Below are positions 29,997 to 38,882 of a stretch of 64,000 nt of DNA, one piece after another. The position numbers and the translations under genes were made by a program. Below the pieces are notes generated by a model that worked only from the letters and a program-made list of their open reading frames with translations, had not been told where the DNA came from and ran no database searches. Origin of the DNA: Streptomyces sp. CB01580 (GTDB taxonomy: Bacteria; Actinomycetota; Actinomycetes; Streptomycetales; Streptomycetaceae); NCBI RefSeq assembly GCF_001905795.1, contig NZ_LIXJ01000015.1, forward strand, positions 4,455-68,454, in the 5' to 3' direction. The number at the start of each line of letters is the position of its first letter. The first letter of the stretch is position 1.

Positions 29997-32738
29997 GTGG
30001 CTTCCGGATCCGATCGCAACCCGATCATCATTGGCGGCCTGCCGAGCCAGGTCCCGGACTTCGATCCCGAAGAGACCCAGGAGTGGCTCGACTCGCTCGA
30101 CGCCGCCGTCGACGAGCGAGGCCGTGAGCGGGCCCGTTATCTGATGCTTCGGCTCATCGAGCGCGCGCGAGAGAAGCGTGTCGCCGTGCCGGAGATGCGC
30201 AGCACGGACTACGTGAACACGATCGCCACGAAGGACGAGCCGTTCTTCCCCGGCGACGAGGAGATCGAGCGCAAGATCCTCAACGCGACCCGCTGGAACG
30301 CGGCCGTGATGGTGTCGCGCGCCCAGCGCCCGGGCATCGGGGTCGGCGGCCACATCGCCACCTTCGCCTCCTCCGCCTCGCTCTACGACGTGGGCTTCAA
30401 CCACTTCTTCCGGGGCAAGGACGACGGCCTGGGCGGCGACCAGATCTTCTTCCAGGGCCACGCGTCCCCGGGCATCTACGCCCGCGCCTTCCTGCTCGAC
30501 CGGCTGAACGAGGCGCAGCTCGACGCGTTCCGCCAGGAGAAGTCGAAGGCGCCCAACGGTCTGTCCAGCTACCCGCACCCGCGGCTGATGCCGGACTTCT
30601 GGGAGTTCCCGACCGTCTCGATGGGCCTCGGTCCGCTCTCCGCGATCTACCAGGCGCGGATGAACCGGTACATGGAGGCGCGCGGCATCGCCGACACCTC
30701 CCGGTCGCACGTGTGGGCGTACCTGGGCGACGGCGAGATGGACGAGCCGGAGTCGCTGGGCCAGCTCTCCCTCGCCGCCCGCGAGGGCCTGGACAACCTG
30801 ACCTTCGTGGTCAACTGCAACCTGCAGCGGCTCGACGGCCCGGTGCGCGGCAACGGCAAGATCATCCAGGAGCTGGAGTCGCAGTTCCGCGGCGCCGGAT
30901 GGAACGTCATCAAGCTGGTCTGGGACCGCTCCTGGGACCCGCTGCTCGCGCAGGACCGCACCGGCATCCTGGTCAACAGGCTGAACACCACGCCGGACGG
31001 GCAGTTCCAGACGTACGCCACCGAGTCCGGCGCGTACATCCGCGAGCACTTCTTCGGGGACGACCCGCGGCTGCGCGAGATGGTCAAGGACATGTCCGAC
31101 GACCAGATCCTGCACCTGGGGCGCGGCGGTCACGACCACCGCAAGGTGTACGCGGCGTACGCGGCGGCCAAGGCCCACAAGGGCCAGCCGACGGTGATCC
31201 TGGCGCAGACGGTCAAGGGCTGGACGCTGGGGCCGAACTTCGAGGGCCGCAACGCCACCCACCAGATGAAGAAGCTCACGGTCGAGGACCTCAAGCGGTT
31301 CCGCGACCGGCTGCACCTCCCGATCAGCGACAAGCAGCTGGACGAGGGCTACCCGCCCTACTACCACCCGGGCCGCGACTCGGAGGAGATCCAGTACATG
31401 CACGACCGCCGCAGCAGTCTGGGCGGTTACGTCCCGACGCGTGTGGTGCGTGCGAAGCCGCTGGCCCTGCCCGGGGACAAGACGTACGCGACCGCGAAGA
31501 AGGGTTCGGGTCAGCAGTCGATCGCCACGACCATGGCGTTCGTCCGCATCCTGAAGGACCTCATGCGGGACAAGGAGATCGGCAATCGTTTCGTGCTGAT
31601 CGCGCCCGACGAGTACCGCACCTTCGGCATGGACGCCTTCTTCCCGAGCGCGAAGATCTACAACCCGCTGGGTCAGCAGTACGAGTCGGTGGACCGCGAT
31701 CTGCTGCTCGCGTACAAGGAGTCGCCGCAGGGCCAGATGCTGCACGACGGCATCTCGGAGGCCGGTTGCACGGCGTCGCTGATCGCCGCCGGGTCGGCGT
31801 ACGCCACGCACGGCGAGCCGCTGATCCCGGTGTACGTCTTCTACTCGATGTTCGGCTTCCAGCGCACCGGCGACCAGTTCTGGCAGATGGCCGACCAGCT
31901 CGCACGCGGCTTCGTGCTGGGCGCGACCGCCGGTCGTACGACGCTGACCGGTGAGGGTCTCCAGCACGCCGACGGCCACTCCCAGCTGCTGGCCTCGACC
32001 AACCCGGCGTGCGTGGCGTACGACCCGGCGTTCGGCTACGAGATCGCGCACATCGTCAAGGACGGTCTGCGCCGGATGTACGGCGGGACCCCTGAGGAGA
32101 ACGAGGACGTCTTCTACTACCTCACCGTCTACAACGAGCCGATCCAGCACCCGGCCGAGCCGGAGAACGTCGACGCGGAGGGCATCCTCAAGGGTGTCTA
32201 CCGCTTCAAGGCGGCCGAGCGGGGCGAGATCCCGGCCCAGATCCTGGCGTCCGGCGTGGCCGTGCCGTGGGCGGTCGAGGCGCAGCGGATCCTCGCCGAG
32301 GAGTGGAACGTCCGGGCGGACGTCTGGTCGGCGACCTCCTGGAACGAGCTGCGCCGCGAGGCCGTGGAGACGGAGCGGCACAACCTGCTGCACCCGGAGG
32401 AGGAGCAGCGCGTCCCGTACGTGACGCGGAAGCTCTCCGGCTCCGAGGGACCGTTCGTGGCGGTCTCGGACTGGATGCGTTCGGTGCCGGACCAGATCGC
32501 GCGCTGGGTGCCCGGTGCGTACCAGTCGCTGGGCGCGGACGGCTTCGGCTTCGCCGACACGCGTGGTGCGGCCCGCCGGTTCTTCCACATCGACGCGCAG
32601 TCGATCGTGCTCGCGGTACTGACGGAGCTTGCGAAGCAGGGCCGGATCGACCGGTCGCTGCTGAAGCAGGCGATCGACCGGTACGACCTGCTGGACGTGA
32701 CCGCGGCCGACCCGGGCGCGGCCGGCGGCGACGCGTAG
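29997..32738 (+). CDS. aceE: Pyruvate dehydrogenase E1 component, homodimeric type
   Basis: GTG 29997 follows GAAGGAAC and gives 913 residues, the full length of the homodimeric E1. The ThDP-binding region contains YLGDGEMDEPESLGQ and FVVNCNLQRLDGPVRGNGK. The N-terminal region has GVGGHIATFASSASLYDVGF, and the C-terminal half has DEYRTFGMDAFFPS and the transketolase-like segments. It decarboxylates pyruvate and passes acetyl groups to lipoyl E2. E2 and E3 are not nearby. The DNA is strongly biased at third positions, which creates a false 1,247-residue antisense frame. Confidence 0.97.
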   Translation: MASGSDRNPIIIGGLPSQVPDFDPEETQEWLDSLDAAVDERGRERARYLMLRLIERAREKRVAVPEMRSTDYVNTIATKDEPFFPGDEEIERKILNATRWNAAVMVSRAQRPGIGVGGHIATFASSASLYDVGFNHFFRGKDDGLGGDQIFFQGHASPGIYARAFLLDRLNEAQLDAFRQEKSKAPNGLSSYPHPRLMPDFWEFPTVSMGLGPLSAIYQARMNRYMEARGIADTSRSHVWAYLGDGEMDEPESLGQLSLAAREGLDNLTFVVNCNLQRLDGPVRGNGKIIQELESQFRGAGWNVIKLVWDRSWDPLLAQDRTGILVNRLNTTPDGQFQTYATESGAYIREHFFGDDPRLREMVKDMSDDQILHLGRGGHDHRKVYAAYAAAKAHKGQPTVILAQTVKGWTLGPNFEGRNATHQMKKLTVEDLKRFRDRLHLPISDKQLDEGYPPYYHPGRDSEEIQYMHDRRSSLGGYVPTRVVRAKPLALPGDKTYATAKKGSGQQSIATTMAFVRILKDLMRDKEIGNRFVLIAPDEYRTFGMDAFFPSAKIYNPLGQQYESVDRDLLLAYKESPQGQMLHDGISEAGCTASLIAAGSAYATHGEPLIPVYVFYSMFGFQRTGDQFWQMADQLARGFVLGATAGRTTLTGEGLQHADGHSQLLASTNPACVAYDPAFGYEIAHIVKDGLRRMYGGTPEENEDVFYYLTVYNEPIQHPAEPENVDAEGILKGVYRFKAAERGEIPAQILASGVAVPWAVEAQRILAEEWNVRADVWSATSWNELRREAVETERHNLLHPEEEQRVPYVTRKLSGSEGPFVAVSDWMRSVPDQIARWVPGAYQSLGADGFGFADTRGAARRFFHIDAQSIVLAVLTELAKQGRIDRSLLKQAIDRYDLLDVTAADPGAAGGDA

Positions 32739-32765
32739 GCGCGACGGAGGTCGGGCCGAGAGCGA

Positions 32766-32808
32766 CCGAGGGGCGGCGGGGACCGGACGGGTCCGCGCCG
32801 CCCCTCGG
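32766..32808 (+). terminator. Terminator after aceE
   Basis: CCGAGGGGCGGC (32766-32777) pairs perfectly with GCCGCCCCTCGG (32797-32808), 28 bases after the stop. Confidence 0.75.
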
Positions 32809-32837
32809 CGTGTCGGGCCGTGGCGGGTCATGTCCGG

Positions 32838-33248
32838 TCAGTTCTCCCAGACCTTGAACGCCCGGACCTGGTACGGGGACCGGGGCACCCAGGTGCCGCC
32901 GCCCGGGTAGGTCTCGAACTCCCCGGTCTCGGCGCATTCCGCCGACTGGTACGTGGTGACCGGGCGGCCCGTGCGGTTGACGAGCGCCTGGATCCTGGCG
33001 CCTGCCCGCAGCGGGACGCAGCTCTCGATGTCGACGGTGGACAGCTCGTGGATCTGCCGGGCTCCGGTGAAGTCCGGTTTCTCCCAGAGGCAGAGCTGGC
33101 CGCTGTCGCAGGTCCCGAGCCGGACGGGCGCGGAGCGGGCGACGGGCCGTGAGTCCGGCGCGTGCGCGACGGCGGCCTGCGGGATCAGTGCGGCAGCGGC
33201 GAGAGCGGTGGCAAGAGCGGTCGTACGCATCGTGCGTGTCGTACGCAT
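32838..33248 (-). CDS. Secreted peptidase inhibitor family I36-like protein
   Basis: ATG 33248 starts a 136-residue precursor with a clear Sec signal peptide (TTALATALAAAALIPQ, cleavage after AVAHA). The mature part has CDSGQLCLWEKPDFTGARQ, the Cys-Trp-type loop of I36 (SMI-like, beta/gamma-crystallin-fold) proteins. The later residues ECAETGEFETYPGGGTW, plus an internal Cys, form the second Greek-key-like half. It may inhibit metallopeptidases or have a structural role. Basis is pattern only. Confidence 0.7.
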   Translation of the reverse strand: MRTTRTMRTTALATALAAAALIPQAAVAHAPDSRPVARSAPVRLGTCDSGQLCLWEKPDFTGARQIHELSTVDIESCVPLRAGARIQALVNRTGRPVTTYQSAECAETGEFETYPGGGTWVPRSPYQVRAFKVWEN

Positions 33249-33348
33249 GGAAATCGACCCCCGTGGTCGTGCGATTCGTTTGTACGCACCCTGACCTGCG
33301 GGGTGAGGCCCGGGAAAGAGGCCGCGGGGCACACCACCCGGATAGGCG

Positions 33349-33380
33349 ACAGCCCCGCCGGAACGGTCCGACGGGGCTGT
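33349..33380. terminator. Terminator downstream of the MFS gene
   Basis: ACAGCCCCG (33349-33357) pairs with CGGGGCTGT (33372-33380). On the minus strand it lies 67 bases beyond the MFS stop at 33448 and about 100 bases before the I36-like start at 33248. Confidence 0.6.
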
Positions 33381-33447
33381 TGTACGCGGTGTGTTGACGG
33401 TGCCGGGCCTGTCGGCCCGCCGACGCGTCGGGGGACGGTACGGGCGG

Positions 33448-35058
33448 TCAGATGTGGCCCACGCCCGCACCCGCCTCGGCGTTCTGACCTCGCTTGGCGA
33501 GCGTGGCGACCAGTGCGGCGGCCACGGCGACGACGCCGGCGACCGTGAATGCCGTGCTCATGCCCGACACGAACGTGTCATGGGCGACATCGGTGATCTT
33601 CTGCGCGATCTCCGGCGGCATGTTGCCGGACACCGGCGGGATGCCGACCTCGACGGCCGCGGACGCCTGGTCCAGCTGCTGCTGGCTGAGCGGCGGAAGC
33701 TGCGCGGCCTTCCAGTTGTCGCCCAGGTTGGAGTCGACCTGCGAGGCCATGACCGCGCCCAGCACCGCCGTACCGAGGCTGCCGCCGACCTGCATGGCGG
33801 ACTGCTGGAGACCACCGGCGACGCCGGACAGCTCCATCGGGGCGTTGCCCACGATGACCTCGGTGGCGCCCACCATCACCGGGGCGAGGCCGAGACCGAG
33901 CAGACCGAACCAGATCGACATGGTCAGGGTGCCGGTGCCGACATCCAGGCGGGACATCCCGAACATGGCGACCGCCGTGCACACCATGCCGCCGACCAGC
34001 GGAACCCGCGGGCCGAACTTGGTGATCATCGCGCCCGCGACCGGAGAGGCGACGATCATCATGCCGGTCAGCGGCAGCAGGTGCAGACCGCTGTCGACGG
34101 GGCTCAGACCGTGCACGTTCTGGAGGTAGAACGTGACGAAAAACAGCCCGCCCATGAAGGCGAAGGCCATCAGCACCATCAGGACCGTGCCCGCGGACAG
34201 CGGCAGCGACCGGAACATCGCCAGCGGGATCAGCGGCTCCCTGACGTTCTTCTGGGAGATGGCGAAGACCACGAACAGAGCCACGGCACCGCCCAGGAAG
34301 CCGAGGGTCTTGTAGTCGCCCCAGCCCCACTCGGAGCCCTTGATGAGCGCCCAGATCAGGCAGAACATCGCCTGCGACAGCAGCACGATGCCGCCGATGT
34401 CGAACGAGCGCGGGGCGTTCTCGGCGCGGTGGTCCTTGAGGATCACCAGGCCCAGCAGGAGCGCTATCACCCCGACCGGCACGTTGATGAAGAAGACGGA
34501 CTGCCAGTTGACGTGCTCGACGAGCACGCCGCCGAGGATCGGACCGCCCGCGGTCGAGGCGCCGATCACCATGCCCCAGATGCCGATCGCCATGTTCAGC
34601 TTCTCGGCCGGGAAGGTGGCCCGCAGCAGGCCGAGCGCGGCGGGCATCAGCAGGGCGCCGAAGAGGCCCTGGAGCACCCGGAACACGATCACCAGGGCGA
34701 CGCTGTCGGAGAGTCCGATGGCTCCCGATGCCGCGGCGAAGCCCACGACGCCGATCAGGAAGGTCTGGCGGTGACCGAACCGGTCACCGAGCTTGCCCGC
34801 GGTGATCAGGGACACCGCGAGGGCCAGCATGTAGCCGTTGGTGATCCACTGGACGTCGGCGAGCGAGGCTTTCAGGTCGTGCTGGATGGCCGGGTTGGCG
34901 ATCGCGACGATCGTGCCGTCGAGCGCGACCATCATCACGCCGATGGCCACGGAGAAGAGCGTCAGCCAGGGGTGGCCGCGCAGCCCCTTGGCAGGTGCGG
35001 GACCGGCGGTGTCCCGCGGCTCCCGCGACGCTTTTTCGACGGTGGTCTGACTAGTCAT
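33448..35058 (-). CDS. MFS drug:proton antiporter, DHA2 family (14 TM)
   Basis: The 536-residue product has 14 hydrophobic helices. Motif A-like GKLGDRFGHRQTF follows helix 2, LDGTIVAIANPAI is in helix 1 (motif D1) and GPILGGVLVEHVNWQSVFF is in helix 5 (motif C, antiporter signature). This is the EmrB/QacA type, which exports drugs by proton exchange. ATG 35058 has no Shine-Dalgarno. A -10-like TAGTGT ends seven bases before it, so the mRNA is probably leaderless. A divergent TetR gene and two overlapping palindromes lie upstream, suggesting repression. Confidence 0.88.
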   Translation of the reverse strand: MTSQTTVEKASREPRDTAGPAPAKGLRGHPWLTLFSVAIGVMMVALDGTIVAIANPAIQHDLKASLADVQWITNGYMLALAVSLITAGKLGDRFGHRQTFLIGVVGFAAASGAIGLSDSVALVIVFRVLQGLFGALLMPAALGLLRATFPAEKLNMAIGIWGMVIGASTAGGPILGGVLVEHVNWQSVFFINVPVGVIALLLGLVILKDHRAENAPRSFDIGGIVLLSQAMFCLIWALIKGSEWGWGDYKTLGFLGGAVALFVVFAISQKNVREPLIPLAMFRSLPLSAGTVLMVLMAFAFMGGLFFVTFYLQNVHGLSPVDSGLHLLPLTGMMIVASPVAGAMITKFGPRVPLVGGMVCTAVAMFGMSRLDVGTGTLTMSIWFGLLGLGLAPVMVGATEVIVGNAPMELSGVAGGLQQSAMQVGGSLGTAVLGAVMASQVDSNLGDNWKAAQLPPLSQQQLDQASAAVEVGIPPVSGNMPPEIAQKITDVAHDTFVSGMSTAFTVAGVVAVAAALVATLAKRGQNAEAGAGVGHI

Positions 35059-35064
35059 GCCGGG

Positions 35065-35095
35065 GACACTAGTGTCAGCCTCTGACAGTTGACAA
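35065..35095. promoter_or_regulatory. TetR-type operator overlapping the MFS promoter
   Basis: Two overlapping perfect palindromes are present: GACACTAGTGTC (35065-35076) and TGTCAG-CCT-CTGACA (35073-35087). On the minus strand -35 TTGTCA (35095-35090) and -10 TAGTGT (18-base spacer) bracket them. The divergent TetR protein probably binds here and blocks the exporter promoter. Confidence 0.65.
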
Positions 35096-35176
35096 ACCAT
35101 TTCACTAGTCGGTAACTGTCACGTAGCTCACAGGTAGGCTGAGCTGGCCAAAAGCAGGAGAAAGAGGACCACTTCA

Positions 35177-35992
35177 GTGACCGAGGGGCAGCGGGCGGCG
35201 CGCCCTGCCGAGCCGCGCGAGAGTCCGGCGCACGGGCCGCGCGAGCACCCGGCCGGGCGGAACGGGACACCGACCGGGCGGGGGCGGCCCCCGGAGGGAC
35301 CGGGCGAGCGCCCGGCCGGGCTGCGCGAACGGAAGAAGCGCCGCACCCGGGACGCCCTGCTGCACGCCGCACTCGACCTCTTCACCACGCAGGGGTACGA
35401 ACAGACGACCGTCGACGAGATCGTCGATGCCGTCGAGGTCTCCCAGCGCACCTTCTTCCGCTACTTCGCCAGCAAGGAGGAGGTCGCCTTCGCCATCCAG
35501 GAGATGGTGGAGTCGCACTTCCTCTCGGAGCTGCGCCGACGGCCCGCTTCGGAGGCGCCGTTCGAGGCCATACGGCGCGCGGTCCTCTGCGCCTGGAACA
35601 GCCTCGGTGACACGATCGAGGCGATCATCACGGTCGAACTCCACATGCGCACGTACCGGATGATCGAGTCGACACCGTCGCTGCTCGCGGCCCACCTGCG
35701 GCGCAGCATCGACCTGGAGAACCAGATAGCGCTGCTGATCGCCGAGCGCGAGGGCCTCGACGTGGAGAAGGACCCCCGGCCCAGGGTGGCCGTCGCGGCG
35801 TTCTGCGGGGTCATGCGGGTGACGGGCCAGCTCTGGGGCCGGGGACGGGACGCCAGCGTGGAGTCGCTGCGCGTGCTGACGGAGCGGTACCTGGACCAGC
35901 TCGGTCCGGCGTTGGCGGGGAACTGGCGATCGGGTGCGGGCACGCGCACGGGGGCTGAGGCGGGAACCGGTACCGGTCGCACATCCGGCTGA
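35177..35992 (+). CDS. TetR-family transcriptional regulator
   Basis: GTG 35177 starts a 271-residue protein. The first 50 residues are a disordered Pro/Gly/Arg tail. The TetR HTH follows: KRRTRDALLHAALDLFTTQGYEQ, given here as two parts KRRTRDALLHAAL and DLFTTQGYEQ, then TTVDEIVDAVEVSQRTFFRY. The C-terminal domain is helical, with a QLWGRGRDASVESL helix, and ends in a Gly/Thr tail. It is divergent from the MFS gene and probably represses it by binding the palindromes at 35065-35087, with the exporter substrate as inducer. Confidence 0.88.
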   Translation: MTEGQRAARPAEPRESPAHGPREHPAGRNGTPTGRGRPPEGPGERPAGLRERKKRRTRDALLHAALDLFTTQGYEQTTVDEIVDAVEVSQRTFFRYFASKEEVAFAIQEMVESHFLSELRRRPASEAPFEAIRRAVLCAWNSLGDTIEAIITVELHMRTYRMIESTPSLLAAHLRRSIDLENQIALLIAEREGLDVEKDPRPRVAVAAFCGVMRVTGQLWGRGRDASVESLRVLTERYLDQLGPALAGNWRSGAGTRTGAEAGTGTGRTSG

Positions 35993-36060
35993 CGGCACGT
36001 CCGCACGGAATCCGGCCCCTGGCCCGCCCCTGCTCCCGTCGGCACCATGAGCTCCCGCCC

Positions 36061-36150
36061 GCTGCCCGAGTCCTGATGCCCCGGTGCCTCGACGCGCCGA
36101 CGCGCCGACGTCCTGATGCCCCGACGCGCCGACGTCCTGGCGCGCCGATG
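36061..36150. repeat. Short GC tandem repeats
   Basis: Units of CGACGCGCC and TCCTGATGCCCCG alternate (CGACGTCCTGATGCCCCGAC about 36108-36127). They lie in the 377-base gap between the TetR and DUF1023-type genes, which otherwise holds only the terminator-like stem at 36237-36270. Confidence 0.6.
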
Positions 36151-36236
36151 TGCCGTACGTCTCGGCGCACCGCATGACCGACTTCACAACGGCCCCGCCC
36201 CGACGGTCACGTGCGACGCCCCGGAGCCGCTTCCCG

Positions 36237-36270
36237 GGCCCCTCGCGCACCTGAGCGTGTGCGAGGGGCC
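36237..36270. terminator. Terminator-like hairpin after TetR gene
   Basis: GGCCCCTCGCGCAC (36237-36250) pairs with GTGTGCGAGGGGCC (36257-36270) with one mismatch. It can end the TetR transcript. Confidence 0.6.
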
Positions 36271-36369
36271 AACGCAGCGTGAGGCGGGCGGACTTGAATT
36301 CCCGACAGTCGGGTGATGTGCGTCACCCTCTGCACGGGCGCCGTGGCACGTCTCCTAATGTGGGCAGGA

Positions 36370-37581
36370 GTGACTTCCTTCGACTCCTCTCCCCCCCTCG
36401 CCACCTGGCGTGCGCTGCTCGCCGTCGCGGTGGTGTTCGTGATGCTGGCGACCACGGGCTGGACCGCCGTGCGCCACCAGAGCCCCGACGAGCCCCGCGC
36501 GGCCGCGCTCGCCGCCTGGGCCCGGGGCCGCCTCGCGGGACACCCCCTGCCGGACGCCGACGCATCGCCGCACCGCGTGGCCCGGTTCTTCGCCGCGCTC
36601 ACGGCCGAGCAGCGCACCGCCCTCGCCGACAGATACCCGCTGGTCGTGGGCAATCTGAATGGCGTCCCGGTCACCCTGCGCTACCACGCCAACCGGCGGG
36701 CCCTGACCGAGGCGCGAGCGGTCGAGGGCAAGCGCGTGCACGACGTCCGGCTCTCCCCCGACGGCCGGGCCGAGGCGCTCCGCCGGATGGACCGCTTCCG
36801 GTCGATGCTCGCGGGCGGCCGGCACATCCTTGCCTTCGACCCGTCCGGGAAGGGGCGTGCGGCGGAGGTCTTCGGCGACCTCGACCGGGCCGAGCGGATC
36901 TCCGTGGTCGTCCCCGGCGTCGACACCAACCTGCTGACCCTGGAACGGCCCGCGCCCAAGGTGAACGCCGCCCCGGTCGGCATGGCGAAGTCGCTGTACG
37001 CGGCGGAACGCGCCGCCCGCCCCGGCACCCGTACCGCCGTCATCGCCTGGGCCGACTACACCGCGCCCGCGGGCATCGGCGTGGACGCGGCCCTGGGCAA
37101 CCTCGCCGAACGCGGTGCGGTGCGGCTGAAGTCGCTGGTGGACGCGCTGCCCGGCGGGTCCCCCGTCTCGCTGTTCTGCCACAGCTACGGCTCGGTGCTG
37201 TGCGGTGTCGCGGCGCACGAACTGCCCGCCAGGGTCACGGACATCGCCGTCGCCGGCAGCCCCGGCATGCGGGTGGAACGCGCCGCCCAGCTGCGTACGG
37301 GGGCCAGGGTGTGGGCGACGCGGGACCACGGCGACTGGATCGAGGACGTGCCGAACCTGGAGTTCGGCGGGCTCGGACACGGAGCCGACCCGGTCGAACC
37401 CTCGTTCGGTGCGCGGGTCGTCGCAGCGGGCGACGCGGTCGGGCACAGCGGCTATTTCGAGCCGGGCACCGAGAGCCTGGACAACTTCGCGGCCATCGGC
37501 GTGGGCGCCTACGGTTCGGTGAGCTGCGCGGCTTCCGACCGCACCTGCCAGGCCGACGTCGCCCACGACCGGGCGGCCTGA
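36370..37581 (+). CDS. DUF1023-type alpha/beta hydrolase, membrane-anchored
   Basis: GTG 36370 (protein begins MTSFDSS) gives 403 residues; in-frame starts at 36313 and 36358 exist. A -10-like TAATGT (36356-36361) ends eight bases before GTG 36370, so a leaderless start is likely. One membrane segment (ALLAVAVVFVMLATTGW) lies near the N-terminus. The second half is an alpha/beta hydrolase with nucleophile elbow FCHSYGSVL. A possible Asp and His lie in ATRDHGDWIEDV and VGHSGYF. The family (DUF1023) is common in actinobacteria; the substrate is unknown. The active site would lie outside the cell if the anchor is a signal anchor. Confidence 0.75.
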   Translation: MTSFDSSPPLATWRALLAVAVVFVMLATTGWTAVRHQSPDEPRAAALAAWARGRLAGHPLPDADASPHRVARFFAALTAEQRTALADRYPLVVGNLNGVPVTLRYHANRRALTEARAVEGKRVHDVRLSPDGRAEALRRMDRFRSMLAGGRHILAFDPSGKGRAAEVFGDLDRAERISVVVPGVDTNLLTLERPAPKVNAAPVGMAKSLYAAERAARPGTRTAVIAWADYTAPAGIGVDAALGNLAERGAVRLKSLVDALPGGSPVSLFCHSYGSVLCGVAAHELPARVTDIAVAGSPGMRVERAAQLRTGARVWATRDHGDWIEDVPNLEFGGLGHGADPVEPSFGARVVAAGDAVGHSGYFEPGTESLDNFAAIGVGAYGSVSCAASDRTCQADVAHDRAA

Positions 37582-37677
37582 CAGGGATCCGACGGGCGCA
37601 TCGCACCGTATCCGGCCACATATCGGGGCTTGCTCCAGGGGGGACGTGAGGGGCAAGTGCCGCATACGATGAGGCAC

Positions 37678-38676
37678 ATGGGTGATGTGCTGGCCGGAAT
37701 TCATGCCACCTGGGAGTTCGACGACGACTCCGTGCTCATCCGCTTCGAACGGGGGATCCGCACACCGAAGCTCTTCCAGAGCCTGCGCGAGCGGCGTGTA
37801 CCGCACGCGGCACTGTCTTCGGTGACGCTGGCCCCCGGCAAGCGGGGCACGGTGGTCCTGCGCGCGACGCCGAGACCGGGTGCCGACCCGCTGCTGGAGG
37901 CCGCCGCCGGGCAGCTGAAGGACAGCCACGACCCGTACCGGCTGGTGCTCCCCGCCGAGCGCGAGATGCTCGCCGAGTACTACGCGGACGAGCTGCGCGC
38001 CCGACTCGGCCCGGACGCCTCGGAGCCCGCCGACCGATTCCTGGTCGCGGCCCCGGAGGCGCCGATGCAGTTCAAGGCGTACGACGGCCGGGCCGGCTTC
38101 GACGGCGAGCGGGTCTGCTTCCGCTGGTTCTGGACGGGTGCCTCCACGGCGAAGTGGAAGGCCGGCGACCAGACGTTCCCGGTGGCGGAGCTGAGCGGCG
38201 TCGAGTGGCGTTCGCCGGACGTCTTCGACGGATATCTGCGGCTGCTGCCGCGCGGGGCGAAGGGCGCGGTCGCGGTGCCCGGCCCCGCCATGAGCACCCC
38301 CATGGGCGCGGTCACGGCCTCGGACGCGGGTGCGGATGCCGAGCCGGTGGCCGGTCCGTGTACGGCGTCCGGCGGCGCCCTGCCGACGGCCGCCGCCCGT
38401 CCCGCCCGCGCCGATCAGGACCCGGCCGCGGTGGTGTTCGGCCTCGGCTACGGTCCGGTGCACGAGTCGCTGCCGTTCGCCGCGGCGGTGCTGGAGTCGG
38501 TACGCCGGACGCAGCCCGCGCACCCGGCCCCGGACCCCGTCCTGGTCGGGGCGGGCCGGCGCGACCCGGCGGACATCGCGGAACGGATCCGCCATCTCGG
38601 GGAGCTGCATCAGGCGGGTCTGGTGACGGACGACGAGTTCAGCGCGAAGAAGGCCCAACTGCTCGCGGAGCTCTGA
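37678..38676 (+). CDS. DUF4429 and SHOCT domain protein
   Basis: ATG 37678 starts a 332-residue protein without membrane segments. Two DUF4429-like beta domains are seen: residues about 1-100 (GIHATWEFDDDSVLIRFERG, split here as GIHATWEFD and DSVLIRFERG) and about 125-215 (FKAYDGRAGFDGERVCFRW). A linker follows, and the last 32 residues are a SHOCT domain (RIRHLGELHQAGLVTDDEF then KKAQLLAEL), a short helical oligomerisation or membrane-binding motif. A -10-like TACGAT ends seven bases before ATG, so a leaderless mRNA is possible. The function is unknown. Confidence 0.82.
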   Translation: MGDVLAGIHATWEFDDDSVLIRFERGIRTPKLFQSLRERRVPHAALSSVTLAPGKRGTVVLRATPRPGADPLLEAAAGQLKDSHDPYRLVLPAEREMLAEYYADELRARLGPDASEPADRFLVAAPEAPMQFKAYDGRAGFDGERVCFRWFWTGASTAKWKAGDQTFPVAELSGVEWRSPDVFDGYLRLLPRGAKGAVAVPGPAMSTPMGAVTASDAGADAEPVAGPCTASGGALPTAAARPARADQDPAAVVFGLGYGPVHESLPFAAAVLESVRRTQPAHPAPDPVLVGAGRRDPADIAERIRHLGELHQAGLVTDDEFSAKKAQLLAEL

Positions 38677-38882
38677 ACGGACCGGGCGGCTCTCCCGTCG
38701 CCCCCGGAGGGGCGGGGCGCGGACGCGGGGAGGTACGGAGGCCGGCTCGCCCGTCTCGTTCTCCCTCTGTCATGCTCTCCGTGCGTCCCGCCCGTCATAC
38801 CCTCGTACGAGACGGGGTGGCGGCGGATCGAAACCCCGGTATGACGCCATCGGGCGGGTCCGCTGCCTACGCTGATGCGGCC

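Noticed and set aside
29088..32831. Antisense open frame of 1,247 codons opposite aceE
   Set aside because: High GC third positions remove stops from the opposite strand. The product is low-complexity Arg/Val/His/Asp-rich without domains, while aceE on the plus strand is unmistakable. Only the DUF3052 end is real.
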